A stretch of DNA of 64,000 bases from Streptomyces spiroverticillatus (GTDB lineage Bacteria; Actinomycetota; Actinomycetes; Streptomycetales; Streptomycetaceae). Below the pieces are notes generated by a model. The model worked only from the letters and a program-made list of their open reading frames with translations, had not been told where the DNA came from and ran no database searches. Below, piece by piece: positions 16,882-25,162 of the stretch; the stretch's first letter is position 1, and every line of letters starts with the position of its first letter. The stretch spans positions 1-64,000 of the forward strand of contig BMUX01000005.1 in NCBI GenBank assembly GCA_014650415.1, in the 5' to 3' direction. A program made the position numbers and the translations under genes.

Positions 16882-17127
16882 ATGATTCCTCTGATTCTGC
16901 TGGGAGCCACCGTGCTGGGCGCCGGGGTGATCTTCGGCTTCAGTTCGTTCGTGGTGGGCTTCGCCCTGCTGGTGGGCGGGGTACTGGGACTCGTCTCCTT
17001 CATCGCCGCGGGCCCCGGACGGCAACGGCCCGGCGAGCACGAGACGGTCATCGAGGAGCGGCACTACATCGGGGGCGACGGCCACCACCGGTACGACGAC
17101 GACTACTACGACCATCACCGCAGGTGA
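16882..17127 (+). CDS. Small membrane protein with acidic/His-rich tail
   Basis: 81 residues. Two hydrophobic segments (IPLILLGATVLGAGVIFGF and FVVGFALLVGGVLGLVSFIA) are followed by a polar tail, EERHYIGGDGHHRYDDDYYD, ending in HHRR. AGGGGGCGGCG precedes the ATG. The tail could bind metal or face the cytoplasm as a DUF6458-like small protein; function unknown. It is divergent from the flavodoxin gene and shares the degenerate DevR-like box. Confidence 0.7.
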   Translation: MIPLILLGATVLGAGVIFGFSSFVVGFALLVGGVLGLVSFIAAGPGRQRPGEHETVIEERHYIGGDGHHRYDDDYYDHHRR

Positions 17128-17139
17128 GAGAAGGACGGG

Positions 17140-17168
17140 GTGCCCGGCTCCAGCGGGAGGCCGGGCAC
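17140..17168. terminator. Bidirectional hairpin
   Basis: Arms GTGCCCGGC (17140-17148) and GCCGGGCAC (17160-17168) with an 11-nt loop lie between the convergent small membrane gene and the universal stress gene. Confidence 0.65.
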
Positions 17169-17188
17169 TCCTCCGCGTGCCCGCGGCC

Positions 17189-18043
17189 TCACGCGTGCGG
17201 CACCACCACCACGGGGCACAGCACATGGTGGATCACCGAGTGGACGGTCGGGCCCAGGTGCGGGCCCGCCGCCAGGGGACGGCCGACCACCAGCAGGCTC
17301 GCTCCCGCCGACTCCAGCAGCAGATGGTGTCCGGCCCTGCCGTGCACCACCTGCTGCACGACCTCCGTGCCGGGGAACTTGTGCCGCCAGGAGGTGATCA
17401 CCGCGTCGAGCCTGCGGGTCCGCTCCACCCCCGGGTCCTTCGCGGAGGCCGTCGGCACCAGGGGAAGCGTCCAGGCGTGCACCACGTGCAGGGCGGTGCG
17501 CCGGGTCGCCGCCGCGTCGAAGGCGTACTCGAGGAGTTCGTCGCACGGGCGGTCCAGGTCGATGCCCAGCAGCACGGGCAGGTAGGGGGCGTCCTGTGCC
17601 CCCTGCCGTTCGTCGGCCGGCCGCTCCCCGGCCCGTACGAGAGCCACCGGGCAGGCGGCCCGCGCGGCGACCGCCTGCGCCACCGACCCGACCATGAGAC
17701 CGGTCAGCGCGCCGTTGCCGCGCGAGCCGAGGACCAGCAGTTCGGAGGTTTCGGCGGTGGCGAGCAGTGCCTCCGCCGGATGCCCCGCCACCTCCTCCTC
17801 GACGATGCCGAGTGCGGGATGGGCGTAGGAGAGGTGGAGGGTGGCGCGGTCGAGCACAGTGCCGGGCTCCCCGACACCGCCCTCCGGCACGGCCGGCAGG
17901 CCCGGCGGGACGGGTGTCACGGCGGCGTGCACCAGGTGCAGGGGCAGTTCGCGCAGCAGGGCTTCGCGGGCCGCCCAGTCGGCGGCGTCCAGGCTCTCGG
18001 GCGAGCCGTCGACGCCTGCGGTGATGGTCCGTTGGTGGGACAT
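17189..18043 (-). CDS. Tandem-domain universal stress protein
   Basis: 284 residues with two UspA domains. Domain 1 opens ITAGVDGSPESLDAADWAAR and has the ATP loop VLGSRGNGALTGLMVGSVAQ. Domain 2 opens PVLLGIDLDRPCDELLEYAF and has VVGRPLAAGPHLGPTVHSV. Domain 1 has the complete ATP-binding signature. It is the last gene of the usp-xfp-usp operon, starting 32 bp after the phosphoketolase stop. It is presumably controlled by the box at 21462. This is the second of three such Usps here. Confidence 0.93.
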   Translation of the reverse strand: MSHQRTITAGVDGSPESLDAADWAAREALLRELPLHLVHAAVTPVPPGLPAVPEGGVGEPGTVLDRATLHLSYAHPALGIVEEEVAGHPAEALLATAETSELLVLGSRGNGALTGLMVGSVAQAVAARAACPVALVRAGERPADERQGAQDAPYLPVLLGIDLDRPCDELLEYAFDAAATRRTALHVVHAWTLPLVPTASAKDPGVERTRRLDAVITSWRHKFPGTEVVQQVVHGRAGHHLLLESAGASLLVVGRPLAAGPHLGPTVHSVIHHVLCPVVVVPHA

Positions 18044-18075
18044 GGGCACACCTTCCAGGGAAGTGGGGCCGGGGA

Positions 18076-20427
18076 TCAGCCGGTCCAGGTCCAGTCGGCG
18101 ACCTCGGGCAGGTCGGTGCCGTGGGCCCGGATCCAGGCGTGGTGGCGGGTGCGGGCGTCCGCCATGGTCTGGCGGACGGCCGCGGCGCGGACGCCGAGTC
18201 CGGGGACCCGGTCGACGACGTCCATGACGAGGCGGTACCGGTCGAGGTCGTTGCGTACGACCATGTCGAAGGGTGTGGTGGTGGTGCCCGCCTCCTTGTA
18301 GCCGCGTACGTGCAGGTGGGCGTGGCCGGTGCGGCGGTAGGCCAGGCGGTGGACCAGCCACGGATAGCCGTGGTAGGCGAAGATCACCGGCCGGTCGGGG
18401 GTGAACAGCGCGTCGTACGCGGAGTCGGACATGCCGTGCGGGTGCTCCTCGCGGGGCAGCAGCCGGGTCATGTCGACGACGTTGACGACGCGCACGCCGA
18501 GGCCGGGCAGGTGGTGGCGGAGCAACTGGGCGGCGGCCAACACCTCCTGGGTGGGTACGTCGCCCGCGCAGGCCAGCACCACGTCGGGGCCCTTCGCCGG
18601 GTCCTCGGTGCCCGCCCACTCCCAGATGCCCGCGCCGCGCGCGCAGTGGGTGCGGGCGTCGTCCAGGGACAGCCAGTCGAAGCAGGGCTGCTTGCCCGCG
18701 ACGACGACGTTGACGTAGTCGCGGCTGCGCAGGACGTGGTCGGCGGTGGCCAGGAGGGTGTTGGCGTCCGGCGGGAAGTAGACCCGGACGACCTCGGGGC
18801 TCTTGTTGAGGACGTGGTCGACGAAGCCGGGGTCCTGGTGGGAGAAGCCGTTGTGGTCCTGGCGCCAGACGTGGGAGGTGAGGAGGTAGTTGAGGGAGGG
18901 GACGGGTGCGCGCCAGGGCAGGGCGCGGGTGGTGCGCAGCCACTTGATGTGCTGGTTGACCATGGAGTCGACGATGTGGACGAAGGCCTCGTAGCAGGAG
19001 AACAGGCCGTGGCGGCCGGTGAGGTGGTAGCCCTCCAGCCAGCCCTGGCAGGTGTGTTCGGAGAGGATCTCCAGCACCCGGCCGTCGGTGCTGAGGTGTT
19101 CGTCGGTGTCCAGGACCTCGCCCTGCCAGGCCTTGCCGGTGACCTCGAAGAGCGCACCGAGCCTGTTCGAGGCCGTCTCGTCGGGGCCCACGACGCGGAA
19201 GTCGCGGCTTCGGGCGGTGTCCCGCATGATCTGGGCGAGCAGGCCGCCGAGGACGCGGGTGGGCTCGTGGAGGGCGGTGCCGGGTTTGTCGACGGGGACG
19301 GCGAAGTGCTCCAGGGGCGGGACGGGCAGGTCGCGGGTGAGGAGACCGCCGTTGGCGTGCGGGTTCGCGCCGAGGCGGCGGGGGCCGGAGGGGACGCAGG
19401 CGAGGACCTGTTCCGTGGGCCGGCCGTCGGCGTCGAAGAGCTCCTCGGGGCGGTAGGAGCGCAGCCATGCCTCCAACTGCCGCAGGTGGTCCGGGTTTTC
19501 GCGTACGGAAGGCAGGGGCACCTGGTGCGCGCGCCACGTCCCCTCGACCGGTTCGCCGTCCACGGTGGCCGGTCCGGTCCAGCCCTTGGGCGTACGGAGC
19601 ACGATCATCGGCCAGCGGGGGCGTTCGCGCGATCCCGCGCTGCGGGCCGCCTGCTGGGCGGCGGTGATCCGCTCCAGCGCGCGGTCCAGGGCGGCGGCCA
19701 TCGCGGGGTGCACGATGCGGGGGTCGTCTCCCGTGACGTGGATCGGTTCGTGGCCGAAACCGCGCAGCATGGCGTCGAGTTCGGCCTCGGGGATGCGGGA
19801 GAGGACGGTCGGGTTGGCGATCTTGTAGCCGTTGAGGTGGAGGATCGGCAGGACCGCGCCGTCGTGCACGGGGTCCAGGAACTTCGTCGAGTGCCAGGAC
19901 GCGGCGAGCGGCCCCGTCTCGGCCTCGCCGTCGCCGATCACGCAGGCGACGAGGAGCCCCGGATTGTCGAAGGCGGCGCCGTACGCATGGGAGAGGGAGT
20001 ACCCGAGCTCGCCGCCCTCGTGGATCGACCCCGGGGTCTCCGGGGCGACGTGGCTGGGCACCCCACCGGGGAAGGAGAACTGCCGGAACAGCTTCCGCAT
20101 GCCGTCTCCGTCCCGGCCGATCGTCGGGTACGTCTCGCTGTACGAGCCCTCCAGCCAGGAGTTGGCGAGCACCGCCGGGCCGCCGTGCCCGGGGCCCCAG
20201 ACGCAGATCGCGTCGAGGTCGTGCTGCCGGATCAGGCGGTTGAGGTGGGTGTGCACGAGGTTGAGGCCGGGCGAGGTGCCCCAGTGGCCGAGCAGGCGCG
20301 GCTTGATGTGCTCGGGGCGCAGGGGCTCGGTGAGGAGGGGGTTGTCGAGGAGGTAGATCTGGCCTGCCGCCAGGTAGTTGGCGGCACGCCAGTGGGCGTC
20401 GAGGTCGGCGATTCGGTCGTGGGGCAC
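18076..20427 (-). CDS. xfp: Xylulose-5-phosphate/fructose-6-phosphate phosphoketolase
   Basis: 783 residues from the GTG at 20427, which has GGAG about 8 bases upstream. A TTG at 20490 adds 21 non-conserved residues. It is a ThDP-dependent enzyme cleaving Xu5P or F6P to acetyl phosphate plus G3P or E4P. Signatures are [28 protein letters not shown], the GPGHGGPA loop, the ThDP/Mg motif [14 protein letters not shown], and C-terminal [16 protein letters not shown]. Length matches the family (about 790-800). It lies between two universal stress genes in one leftward operon with a DevR-like box upstream. Acetyl phosphate would give ATP through acetate kinase, and the G3P product feeds the GAPDH encoded at 14083. 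Confidence 0.96.
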   Translation of the reverse strand: MPHDRIADLDAHWRAANYLAAGQIYLLDNPLLTEPLRPEHIKPRLLGHWGTSPGLNLVHTHLNRLIRQHDLDAICVWGPGHGGPAVLANSWLEGSYSETYPTIGRDGDGMRKLFRQFSFPGGVPSHVAPETPGSIHEGGELGYSLSHAYGAAFDNPGLLVACVIGDGEAETGPLAASWHSTKFLDPVHDGAVLPILHLNGYKIANPTVLSRIPEAELDAMLRGFGHEPIHVTGDDPRIVHPAMAAALDRALERITAAQQAARSAGSRERPRWPMIVLRTPKGWTGPATVDGEPVEGTWRAHQVPLPSVRENPDHLRQLEAWLRSYRPEELFDADGRPTEQVLACVPSGPRRLGANPHANGGLLTRDLPVPPLEHFAVPVDKPGTALHEPTRVLGGLLAQIMRDTARSRDFRVVGPDETASNRLGALFEVTGKAWQGEVLDTDEHLSTDGRVLEILSEHTCQGWLEGYHLTGRHGLFSCYEAFVHIVDSMVNQHIKWLRTTRALPWRAPVPSLNYLLTSHVWRQDHNGFSHQDPGFVDHVLNKSPEVVRVYFPPDANTLLATADHVLRSRDYVNVVVAGKQPCFDWLSLDDARTHCARGAGIWEWAGTEDPAKGPDVVLACAGDVPTQEVLAAAQLLRHHLPGLGVRVVNVVDMTRLLPREEHPHGMSDSAYDALFTPDRPVIFAYHGYPWLVHRLAYRRTGHAHLHVRGYKEAGTTTTPFDMVVRNDLDRYRLVMDVVDRVPGLGVRAAAVRQTMADARTRHHAWIRAHGTDLPEVADWTWTG

Positions 20428-20503
20428 GGTGAGGGCTCCGTCTTCGGGTGGGGTGTACGAGGTGAGGTGGGGCGGGACCAGGGGGGGCAAGGCCGCCCGC
20501 CGC

Positions 20504-21364
20504 TCAGTCGTGCGGGACGACCGCGACCGGGCAGGGCGCGTGGTGCAGCACGCCGTGGTTCACCGGGCCGAGTTGCATGCCCAGGTGGCCCTTGCGGCGG
20601 CGGGCGCCGATGACCAGCAGGTCGGCCGTGAGGGCGGCATCCAGCAGCGCGGAGCGGGCCGGGCCCTCGACGACCTCGCGGCGCACCGGGAGGCCGGCGA
20701 ACTCGGGGCGGGCGCGCACGGCGGCCTTCAGCACCTCCTCGACCTGCCGTTCCGCCCGCAGCCTGTGGTCGTCCGGAGCCGCCCGGGGGTAGTCGGGCAC
20801 CTCGTGCGCGGGGCAGCGCCAGGCGTGCACGACCGCCACCCTCGCACCGCGCAGCTGCGCCTCGTGGAAGGCGAACTCCATGAGCGGCGCGGCGTCCTCG
20901 GGTTCGTCCACGCCGACGACGACGGTGCCCCGCGCGGCCGTGGCGCCGCGTACGACGACCACCGGGGTCACCGTGCGCGCGGCCACTCCCAGGCTCACCG
21001 AGCCCAGCAGGAGTTCCGCCAGTTCCCCGTGCCCCCGGCTGCCGACCACGACGAGCCCGGACTCCTCGCCGAGCCGCACCAGCGCGGAGACCGGGTCCTC
21101 GGCCAGCACGGTGCTGGTCACCCGCACCTCGGGCTGCCTGCGTGTGGCGCGCTCCACGGCCGTGGCGGCGACGTTGTCGGCGTACACCTGGAGGGCGGAG
21201 CGGTTCACGCCCCAGGCCGGGTCCAGGGAGGCGTACCGCTCCCAGCGCCAGGCGTGCAGGACCCGCAGTACGGTGCCCCGGGCCGCGGCCTCGTCGGCGG
21301 CCCAGTCCAGGGCGGCCAGGCTCGCATCGGATCCGTCCACTCCCACGATCACGGGTTCGAGCAT
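20504..21364 (-). CDS. Tandem-domain universal stress protein
   Basis: 286 residues. Domain 1 opens [20 protein letters not shown] and has the ATP loop [20 protein letters not shown]. Domain 2 opens [20 protein letters not shown] and has [20 protein letters not shown]. It is the first gene of the leftward usp-xfp-usp operon; the start ATG is at 21364. The box GGGTCGTTCGGCCC lies 98 bp upstream, the same distance as in the usp-gap operon. The probable role is ATP-linked dormancy adaptation, as for DosR-regulon Usps. Confidence 0.93.
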   Translation of the reverse strand: MLEPVIVGVDGSDASLAALDWAADEAAARGTVLRVLHAWRWERYASLDPAWGVNRSALQVYADNVAATAVERATRRQPEVRVTSTVLAEDPVSALVRLGEESGLVVVGSRGHGELAELLLGSVSLGVAARTVTPVVVVRGATAARGTVVVGVDEPEDAAPLMEFAFHEAQLRGARVAVVHAWRCPAHEVPDYPRAAPDDHRLRAERQVEEVLKAAVRARPEFAGLPVRREVVEGPARSALLDAALTADLLVIGARRRKGHLGMQLGPVNHGVLHHAPCPVAVVPHD

Positions 21365-21461
21365 CGCGGCACCGCCTTCCCGGTACGCCCCCGGCGGAGG
21401 CACTGCTGCGGACGTTCCCACGCGCGGACCGGGCCCGGGAGGGGATAACCGGCCCCGGACA

Positions 21462-21475
21462 GGGTCGTTCGGCCC
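21462..21475. promoter_or_regulatory. DevR-like box GGGTCGTTCGGCCC (divergent)
   Basis: The palindrome lies in the 224-bp divergent gap, 98 bp from the Usp start and 114 bp from the hydrogenase-protease start. It could drive both the usp-xfp-usp and the protease-hypF-hypC operons. Confidence 0.7.
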
Positions 21476-21588
21476 CTGCCGCGCACCCGGCCGGCCTCCG
21501 CACGGTGGACCGCAGACGTCCTGGACCGCAGGCAGCCCGGACCGCAGACAGCACCGACCCGCTGCCGCCCGGCGGAAGGAGGCGCACG

Positions 21589-22176
21589 ATGACCGCACGG
21601 CCGCGCACCGTCGTGATCGGCGTCGGCAACGAGTTCCGCCGGGACGACGGTGCGGGCTGGGCGGTCGTCGCCCGCCTCCGGCCGGTCCTCGCCGGTACGG
21701 GCGTGGACCTGGCGGTGTGCGACGGCGACCCCGCCCGCCTCATCGGGCTCTGGGAGGGCGCCGGCCTCGCGCTGGTGGTGGACGCCGCCCACGCCCACCC
21801 CGCGCACCCCGGCCGGGTGCACCGGCTGGAACTGGACGCGGGCCCGGCGCAGCGCCCGCGGACCACCAGTTCGCACGGGCTCGGCCTCGGCGAGGCCGTC
21901 GAACTCGCCCGGATCATGGGCCGGTTGCCGGGCCGTCTGGTCGTGTACGCCGTCGAGGGCGCCGACGGCGGATTCGGCCCCGGCCTCTCCCCGGCCGTCG
22001 CGGCGGCGGTGGACGAGGTGACCGCCCGCGTCACGGACGAACTCCGGGCGTACGACCTCCTCGTGCCCGGTGCGGGACCCCTCCTGCCCGGTGCGGGACC
22101 CGTCCAGCCCCGTTCCGGGCCCCTCCCGCCGGATGCCGGGCCCCTGCCGTACGCCCCCGGAGGCGACCTGCCATGA
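21589..22176 (+). CDS. [NiFe]-hydrogenase maturation endopeptidase (HycI/HyaD family)
   Basis: 195 residues. The M52 peptidase features are present: GVGNEFRRDDGAGWAV with the metal-sensing acidic residue, ALVVDAAHAHPAHPG with the second Asp, and the SSHGLGL His. These three positions bind the Ni of the large-subunit precursor before it is cut. The C-terminal 35 residues are Pro/Gly-rich repeats (LVPGAGPLLPGAGPV). GGAAGGAGG precedes the ATG, and the stop overlaps the hypF start (ATGA). The target is presumably the hydrogenase large subunit at 33335, cleaved after the His of DPCISCSTH. Confidence 0.88.
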   Translation: MTARPRTVVIGVGNEFRRDDGAGWAVVARLRPVLAGTGVDLAVCDGDPARLIGLWEGAGLALVVDAAHAHPAHPGRVHRLELDAGPAQRPRTTSSHGLGLGEAVELARIMGRLPGRLVVYAVEGADGGFGPGLSPAVAAAVDEVTARVTDELRAYDLLVPGAGPLLPGAGPVQPRSGPLPPDAGPLPYAPGGDLP

Positions 22177-24515
22177 CGCACGACCCGGCGGCCGGAGCCG
22201 CACCGTACACGGCCGTCCGTTTCGAGGTGTTCGGCATCGTGCAGGGCGTGGGCTACCGGCCCTTCGTCCACCGGCTCGCCTCGGCACTCGGGCTCGACGG
22301 CTGGGCCGCCAACGCGGGCGGTCACGTCGAGGGCGTGGTCGCCGGACAGGCCCGCGCCGTACGGCAGTTCACCGCCCGGCTGCGCACGCAGGCGCCTCCG
22401 CTGGCCCGGGTGCACCGGGTCCGGGTCACCGAAGGCGGCGATCAACTCCCCTCTCCGGAGAGCGGGTTCACCGTACGCAACAGCCGTCCCGGAGACCCGG
22501 GGACCCGTCGCCCCCGGGAGATCCCGCCCGACGCCGCCCTCTGCGACGCCTGCCTGCGCGAGCTCCTCGACCCGGGCGACCGCCGCCACCGCTACCCCTT
22601 CCTCGCCTGCGCCGACTGCGGGCCGCGGGCCAGCGTCGTCGAGGACCTGCCGTACGACCGCGTCCGCACCACCATGCGCCGCTTCCCCCTGTGCCCCGAC
22701 TGTGCGGCCGAGTACCGCGACCCGGGCGACCGGCGCTTCCACGCCGAGTCCCTCGCCTGTCCGGCCTGCGGCCCCCGGCTCTGCTGGCAGGACCCGGGCA
22801 CCGGACGGGAGTTCTCCGGCGAGGCGGCGCTGCGGGCCGCCGTGAAGGCGGTCGACGGCGTGCAGATCGTCGCGGTGAAGGGGCTCGGGGGCTACCAGTT
22901 GGTGTGCGACGCCACCGACGGGACGGCCGTCGCCCTGCTGCGGCAGCGCAAGCACCGGCCCACCAAGCCCTTCGCGGTGATGGTCCAAGACATCGATGCC
23001 GCGCGGGAGTTGGCGTGCGTGTCGCGCACCGAGCGGGCCGCGCTGGAGTCCGCGGTGCGTCCCGTGGTGCTGCTGAACGCCCGCGCGTCCGAGGTGGCGG
23101 AAGCCACCCATCCAGGCACCGGGCGGATCGGGCTCTTCCTGCCGACCACCGGCCTGCACCACCTGCTGCTGCGCGAGGCGGCCGGGCCGCTCGTCGTGAC
23201 CAGCGGCAATCTCGCGGGCGGGCCGATCGTCACCGACGACGCGGAGGCCCGCCGGGTGCTGGGGCCGGTCGCCGACGGGTTCCTCCTGCACGACCGGCCG
23301 ATCCGGGCCCGGTACGACGACTCGGTCGTCCAGGCCACCGGCCGCGTCCTGCGCACCGTGCGCCGGGCGCGCGGCCTCGCCCCGGCGTCGCTTCCGCTGC
23401 CGGTCCCCGCCCGTACCCCTGTGGTGGCCGCCGGGGCCCAGCTCAAGCACACCTTTGCCCTCGCAGCCGGACGGAACGCCCAACTCTCGCCGCAGGGAGG
23501 TGACTTGGCGGACGCCGACACTCTCGACGCCTTCACCCGCGCCTACGCCGACCTGACCCGGCTGACCGGGATCACCCCCGCGGCCGTCGCCCACGACCTG
23601 CACCCCGGCTACCTCTCCACCCAGTGGGCGCACACCCTGTCCCTCCCCCGTGTCCCCGTCCAGCACCACCACGCCCACCTCGCGGCCTGCGCCGCCGAGC
23701 ACGGGCTGCGCGGCCCCTTCACGGGCGTCGCCTACGACGGGCTCGGCCTCGGCGACGACGGCACCCTGTGGGGCGGCGAGATCCTGGTCGCCGACCTGAC
23801 CGGGTACCGGCGGGTGGGCCGGTTCGCGACCGCTCCGCTGCCCGGCGGGGAGGCGGCGGTGCGCCACCCGTCCCGGATGGCCCTCGGTTACCTCTGCGCG
23901 CTGGAGCCGCTGGGCGCGCCGCGCCCGTACGCCTGGCTGACGCGTCCCTTCACCGACCGGCTCGACCCGCGCGAGACGGCCGTCGTGCGCCGCCTCGCCG
24001 AAAGCGGCCTCAACTCGCCGCGCGCCTCCAGCGCGGGGCGGCTCTTCGACGCGGTGGCGAGCCTGCTGGGCCTCGCCGACACGGTCGGCTACGAGGGCGA
24101 GGCCGCCGTCGCCCTGGAGAACGCCGCCGGAAGCCTCCGGACCGTACCGCTGGCACATCGGCTGGTACGGGCGTCCGGCCTTTGGGTGTACGACCCGGCG
24201 CCGACCCTCACCGACCTGCTGAAGCGGCAGCGCGCGGGCGAGGGCGTGCCGGAGCTCGCCGCCGCCTTCCACCTCGCGGTGGCCGGGGCGACGGCCGACC
24301 TGGTCGCCCGTGCGGTCGCGGACGGGGCGCCGCGCACCGTGTGCCTGGCGGGCGGCTGCTTCCTCAACCGGCGGCTGCTCACCGAGGTCCGGCGCAGGCT
24401 GCGGGCCCAGGGGCTGCGCGTGCTGGTGGCGGAGGCGGTCCCGGTGGGCGACGGCGGCATCAGCTACGGACAGGCGGCCGTCGCGGCGGCCCGCCTCGCA
24501 CGCGCGCACTCGTGA
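22173..24515 (+). CDS. hypF: Hydrogenase maturation carbamoyltransferase HypF
   Basis: 780 residues with all HypF modules. The acylphosphatase domain (FEVFGIVQGVGYRPFVHRLA, about 15-100) is followed by two zinc-finger repeats (CDACLRELLDPGD...CADCG and CPDCAAEYRDPGD...CPACG, about 120-195). A YrdC-like domain (KGLGGYQLVCDATDG, HRPTKPFAVM; about 210-390) and a Kae1-like carbamoyltransferase domain with the metal site VQHHHAHLAAC complete it. It makes the thiocyanate-type ligand on HypE from carbamoyl phosphate for CN ligands of the NiFe site. It overlaps the protease gene (ATGA) and is followed by hypC after 29 bp. Confidence 0.97.
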   Translation: MTHDPAAGAAPYTAVRFEVFGIVQGVGYRPFVHRLASALGLDGWAANAGGHVEGVVAGQARAVRQFTARLRTQAPPLARVHRVRVTEGGDQLPSPESGFTVRNSRPGDPGTRRPREIPPDAALCDACLRELLDPGDRRHRYPFLACADCGPRASVVEDLPYDRVRTTMRRFPLCPDCAAEYRDPGDRRFHAESLACPACGPRLCWQDPGTGREFSGEAALRAAVKAVDGVQIVAVKGLGGYQLVCDATDGTAVALLRQRKHRPTKPFAVMVQDIDAARELACVSRTERAALESAVRPVVLLNARASEVAEATHPGTGRIGLFLPTTGLHHLLLREAAGPLVVTSGNLAGGPIVTDDAEARRVLGPVADGFLLHDRPIRARYDDSVVQATGRVLRTVRRARGLAPASLPLPVPARTPVVAAGAQLKHTFALAAGRNAQLSPQGGDLADADTLDAFTRAYADLTRLTGITPAAVAHDLHPGYLSTQWAHTLSLPRVPVQHHHAHLAACAAEHGLRGPFTGVAYDGLGLGDDGTLWGGEILVADLTGYRRVGRFATAPLPGGEAAVRHPSRMALGYLCALEPLGAPRPYAWLTRPFTDRLDPRETAVVRRLAESGLNSPRASSAGRLFDAVASLLGLADTVGYEGEAAVALENAAGSLRTVPLAHRLVRASGLWVYDPAPTLTDLLKRQRAGEGVPELAAAFHLAVAGATADLVARAVADGAPRTVCLAGGCFLNRRLLTEVRRRLRAQGLRVLVAEAVPVGDGGISYGQAAVAAARLARAHS

Positions 24516-24544
24516 CCCCGTAACCCTGTGGAGGAGTGAGACTC

Positions 24545-24817
24545 ATGTGCCTGGGCATCCCCGGCCGCGTGCTGGAGATCCACGACGAGGCCGGACTGCG
24601 CATGGCCACGGTCGACTTCGGCGGGGTGCGCAGGCCGGTGTGCCTGACGTACACGCCGGACGCCGACGTCGGTACGTACGTGATCGTGCACGTCGGTTTT
24701 GCGATCACGGAGGTCGACGAGGCGGAGGCGGCACGCACGCTGGCGGTGCTGCGGGCGATGGCCGACGCGGTCGAGACGGAGCTGGGCGAACCCCTGCCGG
24801 ACCCCTCGCCCGGGTGA
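24545..24817 (+). CDS. hypC: Hydrogenase assembly chaperone HypC
   Basis: 90 residues starting MCLGIPGRVLEI, with the essential Cys2. HypC/HypD bind the Fe(CN)2CO unit and deliver it to the large subunit. The ATG at 24545 is chosen because the N-terminal Met-Cys is functionally required; an ATG 9 bases upstream would bury it. GGAGGAG lies about 8-12 bases upstream. It is the third gene of the protease-hypF-hypC operon. hypD and hypE are 11 kb away in the hydrogenase operon. Confidence 0.95.
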   Translation: MCLGIPGRVLEIHDEAGLRMATVDFGGVRRPVCLTYTPDADVGTYVIVHVGFAITEVDEAEAARTLAVLRAMADAVETELGEPLPDPSPG

Positions 24818-24860
24818 GGGGCCGGGCCGGCTTCAGGGGCCGCGCGGCACCACCTCCATC

Positions 24861-25022
24861 GTGTTCGGCCTGCCGGCCTTCAACAGCCTCCCGGACGGGC
24901 CCTTCGCGTACACCGCCCTGGACGCCACGACGCTCACCGTGCTGGGCAGCGTCCTGCTGCACGGCGGCGGCTCGATCGCCATCGCCCGGCTGCTCCAGGG
25001 CCGTGGGGCGGCGGTGTCCTAG
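24861..25022 (+). pseudogene. Possible small ORF or gene remnant
   Basis: A GTG-initiated frame encodes 53 residues (VFGLPAFNSLPDGPFAYTAL, then a hydrophobic LTVLGSVLLHGGGSIAIARL). Composition is protein-like, but no ribosome site is evident and I do not recognise the family. It may be the end of a lost membrane protein. Confidence 0.3.
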
Positions 25023-25066
25023 CACCGGGGTGCGGACTCGGGTGCCGCAACCGGCCCAGCGGATCA

Positions 25067-25080
25067 GGGCCGTTTGGCCC
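25067..25080. promoter_or_regulatory. DevR-like box GGGCCGTTTGGCCC
   Basis: It lies 83 bp upstream of the GNAT-acyl-CoA synthetase start at 25163. A second GC element with GTAC centre follows at 25085-25102; a similar one occurs near 29886, upstream of the hydrogenase operon. Confidence 0.7.
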
Positions 25081-25162
25081 CAGTGGGTCCCCGTACAGCC
25101 CCTGCCGGGCCGTCGGGCCGCGTTCGATGCTCGAAGCGTCGATTCAGCTCAGGAGGCCCGCC

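Larger units (their letters stand above)
24818..25162. other. Intergenic region between hypC and the acyltransferase gene
   Basis: These 345 bp hold one possible 53-codon open frame (24861-25022) that looks like a gene fragment, then the DevR-like box at 25067 and a second GC-rich element GGGTCCCCGTACAGCCCC (25085-25102). Confidence 0.6.

Noticed and set aside
20232..24509. A 1,425-codon minus-strand frame opposite the protease, hypF and hypC
   Set aside because: It is antisense to unmistakable hyp genes and has low-complexity sequence. No start signal or family was recognised.
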